Shown here piece by piece: positions 51,243 to 59,302 of a DNA stretch of 64,000 nt (position 1 is the first letter of the stretch; each line of letters begins with the position of its first letter). A program made the position numbers and the translations under genes. This DNA comes from JANYGM01 sp043764015. GTDB taxonomy: Bacteria; Bacteroidota; Bacteroidia; Cytophagales; Thermonemataceae. The stretch is from contig JAYUKY010000012.1 of assembly GCA_043764015.1 (NCBI GenBank), forward strand, positions 1-64,000. Direction: 5' to 3'. The notes under the pieces are model-generated. The model ran no database searches. It was not told where the DNA came from and worked only from the letters and a program-made list of their open reading frames with translations.

Positions 51243-52154
51243 ATGAACGAAAATACAAATAACAACCTAAATTATGACAGAATTGCAACTGCTATCAATT
51301 ACATCAAAGAAAACTTTAAAAAACAGCCTACACTTGACGAAATAGCAGAAAAAGTGCATCTTAGTTCTTTTCATTTTCAACGAATTTTTACAGAATGGGC
51401 AGGTGTAAGTCCAAAAAAATTCTTGCAATATATCAGTATAGAATATGCAAAAAATATCCTCAAAGAACCAAAAAGCACTTTATTTGATGTCGCACACGAA
51501 ACTGGTTTGTCTGGAACTGGGCGTTTGCACGACCTTTTTATAAATATTGAAGGTATGACTCCAAACGAGTTTAAAAATGGTGGAGAAAACCTCCAAATCA
51601 ACTATAATTTTTATGAAAGTCCGTTTGGAGAGATTTTGGTGGCATCTACCACGAAAGGCATTTGTTATATGGCGTTTGTTGATAAGCAAGAAAATAGTCA
51701 AAAAAATGCTTTTAAAAGCCTTCAAAAGAACTTTTCTAAGGCAAATTTTAATGAAATAAAAGATATTTTTCAAGAAAATGCACTTGCTTTTTTTGAGCAA
51801 GATTTCAATACAAATCTTAACGCAAATGTTGATAATAAAATTATTATTCCAAAAATAAAACTCCATCTAAAAGGTACTGATTTTCAGCTAAAAGTATGGG
51901 AAATGTTGCTTAAAATACCGTTAGGAGAACTTTCTACCTACGGAAATATAGCAGAAAAAATTAAAAATCCAAAAGCCACAAGAGCCGTAGGAACTGCTAT
52001 TGGCAAAAATCCTGTGGCATTTCTTATTCCTTGCCACAGAGTTATACAAGCAAGCGGAATGATAGGCGGTTATATGTGGGGAATAACACGAAAAACCGCT
52101 ATCATTGGCTGGGAAGCCGCAAAAAATAATTTTGAATTAGAAATTTTGAATTAG
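51243..52154 (+). CDS. ada: Bifunctional AraC-type regulator / O6-methylguanine-DNA methyltransferase
   Basis: Repairs O6-methylguanine by irreversible transfer to Cys264 and probably regulates its own operon. The 303-aa protein has an N-terminal AraC HTH pair (YIKENFKKQPTLDEIAEKVH, SSFHFQRIFTEWAGVSPKKF, LSGTGRLHDLFINIEGMTP) and a C-terminal methyltransferase domain (TDFQLKVWEMLLKIPLGELSTYG; active site IPCHRVIQASG). It lacks the Zn-binding N-terminal Ada domain that senses methyl phosphotriesters, as in many Ada-like proteins. alkB follows 35 nt downstream. Confidence 0.93.
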   Translation: MNENTNNNLNYDRIATAINYIKENFKKQPTLDEIAEKVHLSSFHFQRIFTEWAGVSPKKFLQYISIEYAKNILKEPKSTLFDVAHETGLSGTGRLHDLFINIEGMTPNEFKNGGENLQINYNFYESPFGEILVASTTKGICYMAFVDKQENSQKNAFKSLQKNFSKANFNEIKDIFQENALAFFEQDFNTNLNANVDNKIIIPKIKLHLKGTDFQLKVWEMLLKIPLGELSTYGNIAEKIKNPKATRAVGTAIGKNPVAFLIPCHRVIQASGMIGGYMWGITRKTAIIGWEAAKNNFELEILN

Positions 52155-52189
52155 GAATTATAAATTAAAATACAAAAAACGCTACAAAA

Positions 52190-52837
52190 ATGGAATTGTT
52201 TGATACAATAAATACACAAAATTTTGCTGATAAAACTGCTAATTTATTGCCTTTGGACGGCGTAGTGAACTATTTTGGCAAAATATTACCTCAAAATAAA
52301 ATAGAAAATTATTTTAATACACTTTTTGATACGCTTGTGTGGGAAAATGATGAGGCAATTATTTTTGGAAAACGCATCACAACGGCTAGAAAAGTGGCTT
52401 GGTATGGTGATGAAACCTATTTTTACAAATATTCAGGAATTTCTAAAACGGCTCTTTTATGGACAAATGAGTTGCTTTCTCTCAAAAATATCATAGAAAA
52501 TCTTACTGGAAATACGTTTAATTCGTGTTTGTGCAATCTTTATCACAATGGAAACGAAGGAATGGCGTGGCATAGTGATGATGACAAATATCTCCAAAAA
52601 AATTCTGCTATTGCTTCTTTAAGTTTTGGTGCAGAACGCAAATTTTCTTTCAAACATAAAAAATCAAAAGAAAATAATATCAAAAACGTAGATATTTTAC
52701 TTGAAAATGGAAGTTTACTTTTGATGAAAGATGACACACAAGCCAACTGGCTACATTCTCTCCCAAAAACAACCAAAATACAAACACCCAGAATAAATCT
52801 GACGTTTAGGACAATTTTGATGCCTACAACAACATAA
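52190..52837 (+). CDS. alkB: AlkB-type 2-oxoglutarate/Fe(II) DNA dealkylase
   Basis: Oxidatively removes alkyl groups such as 1-methyladenine and 3-methylcytosine. The 215-aa protein belongs to the AlkB-like group closest to ALKBH2/3. Fe ligands His128 and Asp130 in AWHSDDDKY and His189 in WLHSLPKT; 2-oxoglutarate-binding Arg in RINLTFR. FGKRITTARKVAWYGD is the substrate-binding lid motif (PRL/xxxxxYG-type). Same operon as ada, forming an adaptive-response pair. Confidence 0.93.
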   Translation: MELFDTINTQNFADKTANLLPLDGVVNYFGKILPQNKIENYFNTLFDTLVWENDEAIIFGKRITTARKVAWYGDETYFYKYSGISKTALLWTNELLSLKNIIENLTGNTFNSCLCNLYHNGNEGMAWHSDDDKYLQKNSAIASLSFGAERKFSFKHKKSKENNIKNVDILLENGSLLLMKDDTQANWLHSLPKTTKIQTPRINLTFRTILMPTTT

Positions 52838-52874
52838 TTTTACAAATAAATTTTCATTTTTAGGTTTTTATTGC

Positions 52875-52882
52875 TATTTTTG
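52875..52882 (+). promoter_or_regulatory. -7 box upstream of the membrane protein gene
   Basis: TATTTTTG, 16 nt before ATG 52898. It overlaps a more upstream TTG start, which argues for the ATG. Confidence 0.45.
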
Positions 52883-52897
52883 CTTATAAAATCAACT

Positions 52898-53413
52898 ATG
52901 ATAGAGGAAAAAGAAAAAATTGAGCCTAAATCTTCAACAATGCTAGAAATAGTTAGTTACGTATTTTTTATGTTATCAATGGCATCATTATTTTTCGTTT
53001 GGTTTTTTCAGCCTGATATAATAAGAAATGTAGGTTTTTCACTATTTTACTTTTTGGTTAGTATTGTTGTTTTTATACCTTTTTATAGATTTGTCAGCAA
53101 AAAAACTCCAAATATTGAAACAGATAGTTGGTCTCCTCTCTCTTTTATGGGGTTTTGTGCTTTAATACCAGCTATTATCCTAATTATCAATAAAAAAAAT
53201 ATAATAAGTTCAGAATGTGATAGTTATAAAATTTTAGATAAAGGAACAATGTCTAAAGAAAAAATACATAATGTTACTATTCTCGTTGAAAACAACGAGA
53301 AAGAAATAGATATTCATAAGACATATTGGGACGGGTTTAATGTAGGAGATTCTGTTAATATTTGTATTGAAAAAGGTGCTTTAGGTTTTGATTATGCTAA
53401 TATCAATCAATAA
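52898..53413 (+). CDS. Integral membrane protein of unknown function
   Basis: A 171-aa protein with three predicted membrane helices: IVSYVFFMLSMASLFFVWFF, VGFSLFYFLVSIVVFIPFY and SFMGFCALIPAIILII. The C-terminal ~60 residues (KEKIHNVTILVENNEKEIDI ... VGDSVNICIEKGALGFDYAN) form a soluble beta domain of DUF3592-like pattern. ATG 52898 is chosen over TTG 52871 because of the promoter position. Follows alkB with a 60-nt gap and may be expressed separately. I do not recognise a specific family. Confidence 0.65.
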   Translation: MIEEKEKIEPKSSTMLEIVSYVFFMLSMASLFFVWFFQPDIIRNVGFSLFYFLVSIVVFIPFYRFVSKKTPNIETDSWSPLSFMGFCALIPAIILIINKKNIISSECDSYKILDKGTMSKEKIHNVTILVENNEKEIDIHKTYWDGFNVGDSVNICIEKGALGFDYANINQ

Positions 53414-53442
53414 ATCCTATAAAAAATAATATTCCATCTTAG

Positions 53443-53478
53443 AAAAGTACAATTTTTGAAAAAAGATTGTACTTTTTT
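53443..53478 (+). terminator. Terminator of the membrane protein gene
   Basis: aaaagtacaat / attgtactttttt stem with a T-tract, just before the helicase promoter. Confidence 0.78.
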
Positions 53479-53497
53479 TGTTTTATTTTGAAATAAA

Positions 53498-53528
53498 TTT
53501 GTTTTGTAAGAACTTAGTCGTACCTTTG
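53498..53528 (+). promoter_or_regulatory. Promoter of the DEAD-box helicase gene
   Basis: TTTG (53498-53501), 19-bp spacer, TACCTTTG (53521-53528): the best match to the Bacteroidota promoter consensus in the window. Predicted transcription start near 53535. Confidence 0.75.
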
Positions 53529-53912
53529 CACTTGGAAATAAAGAGAGGGCTAGCGTTGCTAGTTGCTAGCATTGGGCTAGAAAGTGTCAAGGCACAAGAG
53601 CAAAGCTGCTAAATGATAATCTCAAATAGCGCAAAACCTGCTACGTGTAACACTGGTTGTGTAAATCTTCTACATATTTCCTCTATACCTCTTTGTAATT
53701 CTGCTAGTACATTTTTCGTGGAAAGTTTTGTGAAATTTTTATAAGTTTTTAATTAGCGTGGCATAAAAGTGTACTGCTAACTTCATAAAAAAGGGTCGTT
53801 TTCTTCAAAAGTGTTTGTGGAATTGGAAAGAAGGTTGTTTGAGCTAGTGATTTTAGCGTGATGCTAATTCATAACTCTGTTAATTATTCTTTCACTCTTC
53901 AAAACCAAAAAA
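53529..53912 (+). promoter_or_regulatory. Long 5' leader of the DEAD-box helicase mRNA
   Basis: About 380 nt lie between the strong promoter and the helicase ATG. The first part folds readily (gctagc words at about 53549-53576). An AUG at 53613 opens a 43-codon frame ending at 53744, with no recognisable product. RNA helicase and cold-shock genes in other bacteria often have long, autoregulated leaders; a similar role here is inferred. No known RNA family was recognised. Confidence 0.55.
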
Positions 53913-55724
53913 ATGAAGAAAATTCTTTTTACAGAGCTTCCATTGTCGGAGGCTGTGCAACAATCTGTTGCGGATATGGGCTTCACAGAAGCATCTGCTA
54001 TCCAATCCCAAGCTATTCCTTTCCTTTTAGATGGTCGTGACGTAATTGGTCAGGCGCAAACTGGTACAGGCAAAACTGCCGCTTTTGGTATTCCTGCTAT
54101 TGAAAAAATAGACACCAACCTCAAAGCAACACAAGCACTTATTTTGTGTCCTACTCGTGAACTTGCAGTACAAGTGGCGGAGGAAATCAAAAAATTGACT
54201 AAACATTCTAGAGGTATTTTTTCTACTGTAGTTTATGGTGGAGTGCCTATCACAACGCAAATCAGCGCATTAAGACGTGGTGTTCATATTGTTATTGGTA
54301 CGCCAGGACGTGTAATTGACCATATTGAGCGTGGTACTTTGGTACTTGACGAGCTTAAAATGATGGTACTTGACGAAGCAGATGAAATGCTTAATATGGG
54401 TTTCCGTGAAGATATTGAACATATCTTGGAGCAAACACCAGCAGAAAAACAAACTATTCTTTTCTCTGCAACAATGGCAAAACCTATTTTGGATATTGCT
54501 CGTAGGTTTATGAATAAGCCAGAAATGGTAAAAGTAGCTACTGAAAAATTGACTGTTTCTAACATTTCTCAGTTCTATTTTGAAGTAAAACAAAACAACA
54601 AATTGCCTTTGATGACTCGTTTGATAGACAAACATAATCTTCAATTGATGCTTGTTTTCTGTAATACAAAACGTTCTGTTGATGAATTGACAGGTGAATT
54701 ACAAGAATTAGGACACAATGCAGAGGCTTTGCACGGTGATTTGAACCAAAATCAACGTAACAACGTGATGCGTAAGTTCAAAACTGGTAACACAAATATT
54801 TTGGTTGCGACAGACGTAGCTGCTCGTGGTATTGATGTTGATGATGTTGATGCAGTATTTAATTTTGATATTCCTTTGGACGAAGAGGCTTATGTTCACC
54901 GTATTGGTCGTACTGGTCGTGCTGGTAAAAGTGGTATGGCATTCAGTTTTGCAGGTGGTGGACGTGATATGTATCATTTGAAAGATATTCAGAGATATAC
55001 AAAAGCGGAAATCACGAAAGGTGTTGTGCCTACTTTGGAAGACATTACGAACAGTCGTCAGGCTAAAACAATGGATAAAATCAAGCAAACTATTGAAGCA
55101 GGTGGTCTTGAAATCTATGACAAAATGATAGATAAATTGTCAGCTACGGATATGGACGCTATGAAAATCATTGCGGCACTTCTTAAAATGTCGGCTGGTG
55201 ATACAAATACGAAGTTTAATGATGTTGATTTCTCTTCAACTACTTCTTTCAAAGAAAGAACATCATCTAATTCTTTCAAAGATAGAAACGACAGAAATTC
55301 TGATAGAGGTTTTAACTCTGATAGAAATTCAGATAGAAACGACAGAGGTTCTTTTGGAAACAACCGCAACGACCGTGATAAGAAATCTTATGACAGAAGT
55401 TCAAACAATTCTGATAGAAAAACAGACCGCACTAGCAATGGTGGTGAGAAACGCACTAGAACAAGAAATACTGATATGACACGTTTGTTTTTCAATATTG
55501 GTCGTTTGCAACGTGTAAGTCCTGGCGACATTTTGGGAGCAATCACAGGTGAAGTAGGCATAAAAGGTAGTGATATTGGAAATATTGATATTTTTGACAA
55601 ATATTCTTTCGTAGAAGTGAATCCAAAAGATGCACAGAAAGTAGTTGAAGTAATGTCAACTAATTCTATCAAAGGAAAATCTGTAAATGTTGAATTTGCT
55701 GATAAAGGCGAAAGAAACAACTAA
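53913..55724 (+). CDS. DEAD-box RNA helicase, CsdA/DbpA type
   Basis: Unwinds RNA using ATP, probably in ribosome assembly and cold adaptation. The 603-aa protein has motif I AQTGTGKTAAFG, Ia PTRELAVQ, II DEADEMLNMG, III SATMAKP, V DVAARGIDV and VI HRIGRTGRAG. Residues ~435-520 are a low-complexity Ser/Asp/Arg/Asn-rich linker, and the C-terminal ~75 residues (MTRLFFNIGRLQRVSPGDIL ... FVEVNPKDAQKVVEVM) match the DbpA-type RNA-binding domain. Single gene behind a long leader. Confidence 0.95.
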   Translation: MKKILFTELPLSEAVQQSVADMGFTEASAIQSQAIPFLLDGRDVIGQAQTGTGKTAAFGIPAIEKIDTNLKATQALILCPTRELAVQVAEEIKKLTKHSRGIFSTVVYGGVPITTQISALRRGVHIVIGTPGRVIDHIERGTLVLDELKMMVLDEADEMLNMGFREDIEHILEQTPAEKQTILFSATMAKPILDIARRFMNKPEMVKVATEKLTVSNISQFYFEVKQNNKLPLMTRLIDKHNLQLMLVFCNTKRSVDELTGELQELGHNAEALHGDLNQNQRNNVMRKFKTGNTNILVATDVAARGIDVDDVDAVFNFDIPLDEEAYVHRIGRTGRAGKSGMAFSFAGGGRDMYHLKDIQRYTKAEITKGVVPTLEDITNSRQAKTMDKIKQTIEAGGLEIYDKMIDKLSATDMDAMKIIAALLKMSAGDTNTKFNDVDFSSTTSFKERTSSNSFKDRNDRNSDRGFNSDRNSDRNDRGSFGNNRNDRDKKSYDRSSNNSDRKTDRTSNGGEKRTRTRNTDMTRLFFNIGRLQRVSPGDILGAITGEVGIKGSDIGNIDIFDKYSFVEVNPKDAQKVVEVMSTNSIKGKSVNVEFADKGERNN

Positions 55725-55762
55725 TTTTTCAATTACGAATTGTCAATTACGAATTACGGATA
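55725..55762 (+). repeat. Post-stop degenerate repeat, AATTACGA type
   Basis: After the helicase stop codon: caattacgaattgtcaatt, then acgaattacgg. Close to the sequence after the cyclophilin stop at 5480. A weak terminator-like hairpin follows (about 55768-55807). Confidence 0.5.
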
Positions 55763-55836
55763 AATACAAAATCCCTCTAAAATTTATTTTTTGGAAGGAT
55801 TTTTTTGTATGTTTGTGCAGAAATAAATGCAACATA

Positions 55837-56685
55837 ATGGAAAAAACAAAATATGATAGTATTTTCAAAAGATTGGTTAAAAATGTCTTTTTCAAAATGC
55901 TCAATACTGAAAAAAATGCAGAAATTGTTGATTATGAAGATATTACTTCACAACCAGTTGAGCTACCAAAAACACTAGATAGAAAAGCGGATTTTGTGTT
56001 TTTGGTCACTAAAAATGCAAAAAAAAGCATTTTTCAGTTAGAAATCCAAGCAGACAACGACAAAAATATGCCAAACAGAATGCTTACGTATTTGGCACTC
56101 TTAAACGAAGTTTATAACACGCAAGAGAAAGGAAAACGCAAGCCTTTTATGCCAATTAGGCAAGTAGTGTTATATTTGGGGAATTTGAAACGAGATAAAA
56201 AACTCAAAAGTAAGATGATTTTTGAGCGGAATTTTGGTGACACACTTCACAAATACAGAATTATCAATATTTCAGAAATTTCTTATGAAGATTTTTTGAA
56301 AAATAAGGAAACATTGGTATTTGCTATTTTAGGGAACTTTAATAGCCTTGATGCAGTTTTTGTGATAGAGGAAATTGTAGAAATTAGCCTAAAATTCTTT
56401 GAGAATATTACAGAACATAATGAGTTTTTAGCAGATTTGGTAACGCTTGCTACTTTGCGCCAACTCTCAGAAGTTGTAAAAGAAAATATAGAACAAAACC
56501 CTAAAATTATGGCACATAACATTGATTTTACCAAAACTCTCCTTTTTGTGGAAGGAGAGAGAAAAGGAAAACTGGCAGATGCAAAAGAAATGTTGCTAGA
56601 TAAATTACCTATTGCTCAAATAGTTAAATATACTAAATTAACTTTTGAGCAAATCCAAAAGCTACAAGATGAATTAGGTCTGTAA
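55837..56685 (+). CDS. Rpn-family (PD-(D/E)XK, transposase-like) nuclease
   Basis: A 282-aa protein of the Rpn/'PD-(D/E)XK nuclease family transposase' group. The N-terminus KTKYDSIFKRLVKNVFFK is the standard opening. The nuclease core reads RKADFVFLV (Asp) then SIFQLEIQAD (E-x-Q, replacing D/ExK as usual), and NRMLTYLALLNEVY. The C-terminal ~58 residues start at an internal Met225 (MAHNIDFTKTLL) and are repeated as a separate ORF downstream. Rpn proteins of E. coli stimulate recombination and act in phage defence, with a C-terminal internal product as antitoxin; this is known for that family and inferred here. ATG 55837 starts the conserved region. Confidence 0.85.
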   Translation: MEKTKYDSIFKRLVKNVFFKMLNTEKNAEIVDYEDITSQPVELPKTLDRKADFVFLVTKNAKKSIFQLEIQADNDKNMPNRMLTYLALLNEVYNTQEKGKRKPFMPIRQVVLYLGNLKRDKKLKSKMIFERNFGDTLHKYRIINISEISYEDFLKNKETLVFAILGNFNSLDAVFVIEEIVEISLKFFENITEHNEFLADLVTLATLRQLSEVVKENIEQNPKIMAHNIDFTKTLLFVEGERKGKLADAKEMLLDKLPIAQIVKYTKLTFEQIQKLQDELGL

Positions 56686-56873
56686 ATCCTAAAATTATGG
56701 CACATAACATTGATTTTACCAAAACACTCCTTTATCAGGAAGGAAAACTGGAAGAAAAATTAGCTACTGCAAAAGAAATGTTGCTAGACAAACTGCCTAT
56801 TGCTCAAATAGTTAAGTATACCAAACTTACTTTTGAGCAAATCCAAAAACTACAAGATGAGTTAAATGGCTAA
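56500..56873 (+). repeat. Tandem direct repeat of the Rpn 3' end
   Basis: Copy 1 (56500-56687) lies inside the Rpn gene and copy 2 (56688-56873) just after it. Both begin cctaaaattatggcacataa and stay nearly identical except around the codons for residues 13-24 of the mini-protein. Confidence 0.85.
56697..56873 (+). CDS. 58-aa free-standing copy of the Rpn C-terminal domain
   Basis: ATG 56697 to TAA 56871-56873. The 58 residues match the last 58 of the Rpn protein at 49 positions; the first 12 residues and residues 25-56 are identical and nearly all differences fall in residues 13-24. The internal ATG at 56509 would produce the equivalent 58-aa product from inside the nuclease gene, with the same upstream bases (cctaaaatt). 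By analogy with reported intragenic Rpn antitoxins, this may be an extra antitoxin. It could also be a non-expressed remnant. Confidence 0.65.
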   Translation: MAHNIDFTKTLLYQEGKLEEKLATAKEMLLDKLPIAQIVKYTKLTFEQIQKLQDELNG

Positions 56874-56880
56874 AAATACA

Positions 56881-56916
56881 AAAACCTCTCTAAAATTCAC
56901 TTTTAGAGAGGTTTTT
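56881..56916 (+). terminator. Terminator of the Rpn locus
   Basis: aaaacctctctaaaa / ttttagagaggttttt stem with T-tract, just after the 58-aa ORF, so both ORFs are inside one transcription unit. Confidence 0.88.
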
Positions 56917-57003
56917 CGTTTATCCATTTTATTTTTACTAAAATGTTAATAGCTTGGTTTTAAACTGTTTAGATTTATTTAAGAATGTTTAAGCATTTTG
57001 TAG

Positions 57004-58167
57004 CTATTTATTTCCCTTTGCTCTGTTGTGGGATTTACATAACATTTCACAATTTTTTGAACTTGTTGCTCCCCCTTTGCTCCAAGCTGCAATGTGGTCT
57101 GCGTCCATTTCTGCAAGTTTCCAAATTTTTGCTTTATTTACATCATTTCCAATAGCACAATAAGAACAATTTGAAATCCCCTTTTTTTCTGCTTCTGCTG
57201 TTTGAATAGTATATTTTGATTTTTTTGTTGCATCATCAAATATACGAACTTCTAAAAGTTTTGTATCAACTGAACCACCTAAAACAAATTCAAAAACACC
57301 TTTCCTACTTTTGATGTAAGGGTCTGCATATAATTTTTTTACTTCTTCTGAAACCGTTTTTGGTTTGTATGATTGGTTATGATATGTTTCATAAAGTCGC
57401 CCCCATTCAAGTCCTTTCATTTCGCTTTCTACATCTATAAATGTAGCAGAAATCCAGTTAATAACACTTGTAAAGTAATTTTTTAATTCTGTAATATTGG
57501 TGTCAAATCTATGCAAACTCATATATTCACCAACATTTTCTTTACTCACCCATTCCAAAGCACGTTCTAAAAAATCTTGTCTGTTTACACTACCAGAAAT
57601 ATAAGCACCCCATTTTTGAATATTTGCATTTTGGCTATTGCTAAATTCTGTTTTGCAAAGTGTTACAAACGAACCAGAATATACAGCATTTAATAATTCC
57701 TGATTTGCTAAAGGAACGCCTGCAATATTGATAGTTCTAAACCATTCTTTTATTTCGCTTTCTGTACCTTCACACTCATAAATTAATAATTTTGCTTCCA
57801 AAATCTTAGCCTGCTTGTCTTTGGCAATACCACTAAAATATTGTTCCATTCCATTTTCATCTTTAACTGCAAATCTATTTGTTATAAATCTGCCAAAACT
57901 TGTAATGCGTTGTTGTCCATCTAACACTTCAAGATTATCATTTTTGATTTTATTAAAATAAATTAGCCCTAATGGATAGCCTTTTAAAATTGATGTAATT
58001 ACGGCAATGTCTCGTTTGCCATCTGCATAAATGTAATTTCGCTGATATTCTGGCTGAATGGTCAATTTGCCTGACAAGCCAAACAAACCTTTGCCTTCTA
58101 GCTCGTTATAAACAAACCCTTCGCAAATATCTTTTACTGTTATATCTGTTCTTAATGTCGTTTTCAT
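57004..58167 (-). CDS. DUF262-HNH protein, probable nuclease partner of a DNA methyltransferase
   Basis: A 387-aa protein with an N-terminal DUF262 (ParB/GmrS-like) domain, including [29 protein letters not shown] (DGQQR at 83-87), and a C-terminal HNH nuclease: [30 protein letters not shown]262 domains bind or hydrolyse nucleotides in GmrSD-type restriction proteins. Its start overlaps the stop of the upstream methyltransferase gene by 4 nt (ATGA), so the two are translationally coupled. Likely a restriction-modification-like pair; the target site and DNA modification are unknown. Confidence 0.85.
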   Translation of the reverse strand: MKTTLRTDITVKDICEGFVYNELEGKGLFGLSGKLTIQPEYQRNYIYADGKRDIAVITSILKGYPLGLIYFNKIKNDNLEVLDGQQRITSFGRFITNRFAVKDENGMEQYFSGIAKDKQAKILEAKLLIYECEGTESEIKEWFRTINIAGVPLANQELLNAVYSGSFVTLCKTEFSNSQNANIQKWGAYISGSVNRQDFLERALEWVSKENVGEYMSLHRFDTNITELKNYFTSVINWISATFIDVESEMKGLEWGRLYETYHNQSYKPKTVSEEVKKLYADPYIKSRKGVFEFVLGGSVDTKLLEVRIFDDATKKSKYTIQTAEAEKKGISNCSYCAIGNDVNKAKIWKLAEMDADHIAAWSKGGATSSKNCEMLCKSHNRAKGNK

Positions 58168-59237
58168 TTATTTCTGTGTTTGATTAAAATTCTTTTGTAA
58201 ATATTCCTTCCATTAACTGTTACACTCATATTTATGTCTTCTGACCAATCATCAGGTCTACCATAGTCATAAGAACAGCCAACTATTTCAAATTGTTCAG
58301 GTGAATATTTATCTAAAAAACTTATTGGAACACCCATAATACCCTCATAATCAAGTGGAATAGCATCAGTAAATGATACATCTATTGCATCATAATTATC
58401 ATATTTTTGATATTCTTTTCCTAGTAGTTCTTTGTGTTTACTATACTTCATATTATCCTCCATTGACATAAGTTTCATTGGCTGGTGTCGTCTTCCGTGG
58501 TCAATATTTGTGTACCAACAACAATTTCTAAACTTTACTAATCCAGTTTCTTTGTCAAAAACACCTTCTGCATAGTCATTAGAGATTGGTGAAGAGAAAT
58601 AAGCATTGCCAGATTGGAAACCATTGCCAAGCCACATTTTGTTATTTTTAATCAATGGGAAAATCTCTTTGTATGTAATTGCGTTCATACTGCCAATAAC
58701 TACAAATTGTTTTTCTGCTTGAATTATCCAATTAACAAATTCACGGAATAAAGAAAATGGAGGATTTGTGATAATAATATCCGCTTCGTCACGTAATTTT
58801 TTTATCTCCTCACTTTTAAAATCTCCATCTCCTTTTAAATAAGCCCATTCTAAATCCTTTACATCTATTTTCCCATCTCCACTTATGTCGTGGTCAAGTG
58901 TAAATATTTTACCATTTACAATAGCTTTTTTTTTATCAAATTGTGGGCTTTCTGTTTCAAAAACTGATATTTGGTAGTTTATTTTTATTTTTTTGCTGTC
59001 AGGTGCATAGCTTGTACTGATTAGTTTTTTAAGCTTTAATCTTTCAAAATTTTGGGCAAAAAATTTAGTAAAATTGCTCCATTCTGGGTCATCACAAGGC
59101 AACAAAACCGTTTTCCCAGTAAAAACTTCAGGATTAAAATCCAAATACGCCATTATTTCCTTCTCAATATCTGAATATTGAGTATAAAATTCATCATTTT
59201 TTGCGTTTTTCGCCTTTGATAGATTTTTATTTGCCAT
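58164..59237 (-). CDS. Adenine-specific DNA methyltransferase, EcoRI family
   Basis: A 357-aa methyltransferase. The catalytic motif is [15 protein letters not shown]; the start [20 protein letters not shown] and [14 protein letters not shown] are typical of the M.EcoRI-type family. [20 protein letters not shown] is a further conserved stretch. Methylates the N6 of adenine in a target that cannot be read from sequence. Located first in a two-gene minus-strand operon with the DUF262-HNH gene. In many genomes the same pair replaces a classical EcoRI endonuclease. Confidence 0.9.
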   Translation of the reverse strand: MANKNLSKAKNAKNDEFYTQYSDIEKEIMAYLDFNPEVFTGKTVLLPCDDPEWSNFTKFFAQNFERLKLKKLISTSYAPDSKKIKINYQISVFETESPQFDKKKAIVNGKIFTLDHDISGDGKIDVKDLEWAYLKGDGDFKSEEIKKLRDEADIIITNPPFSLFREFVNWIIQAEKQFVVIGSMNAITYKEIFPLIKNNKMWLGNGFQSGNAYFSSPISNDYAEGVFDKETGLVKFRNCCWYTNIDHGRRHQPMKLMSMEDNMKYSKHKELLGKEYQKYDNYDAIDVSFTDAIPLDYEGIMGVPISFLDKYSPEQFEIVGCSYDYGRPDDWSEDINMSVTVNGRNIYKRILIKHRNK

Positions 59238-59302
59238 TTATTTTGTCAATTTGTTATGAAGAATACGAGCAAATATATAACTATTTCCTCAAATCTCAAC
59301 CA

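Noticed and set aside
53613..53744. 43-codon upstream ORF in the helicase leader as a gene
   Set aside because: No family resemblance; length is compatible with chance. Mentioned only as a possible regulatory frame.
53529..53912. Known structural RNA (RNase P, tmRNA, 6S, SRP) in the helicase leader
   Set aside because: None of the conserved signature sequences of these RNAs was found.
55687..55836. Extended N-terminus of the Rpn protein
   Set aside because: Upstream codons overlap the helicase 3' end and post-stop repeats; the conserved region starts at ATG 55837.
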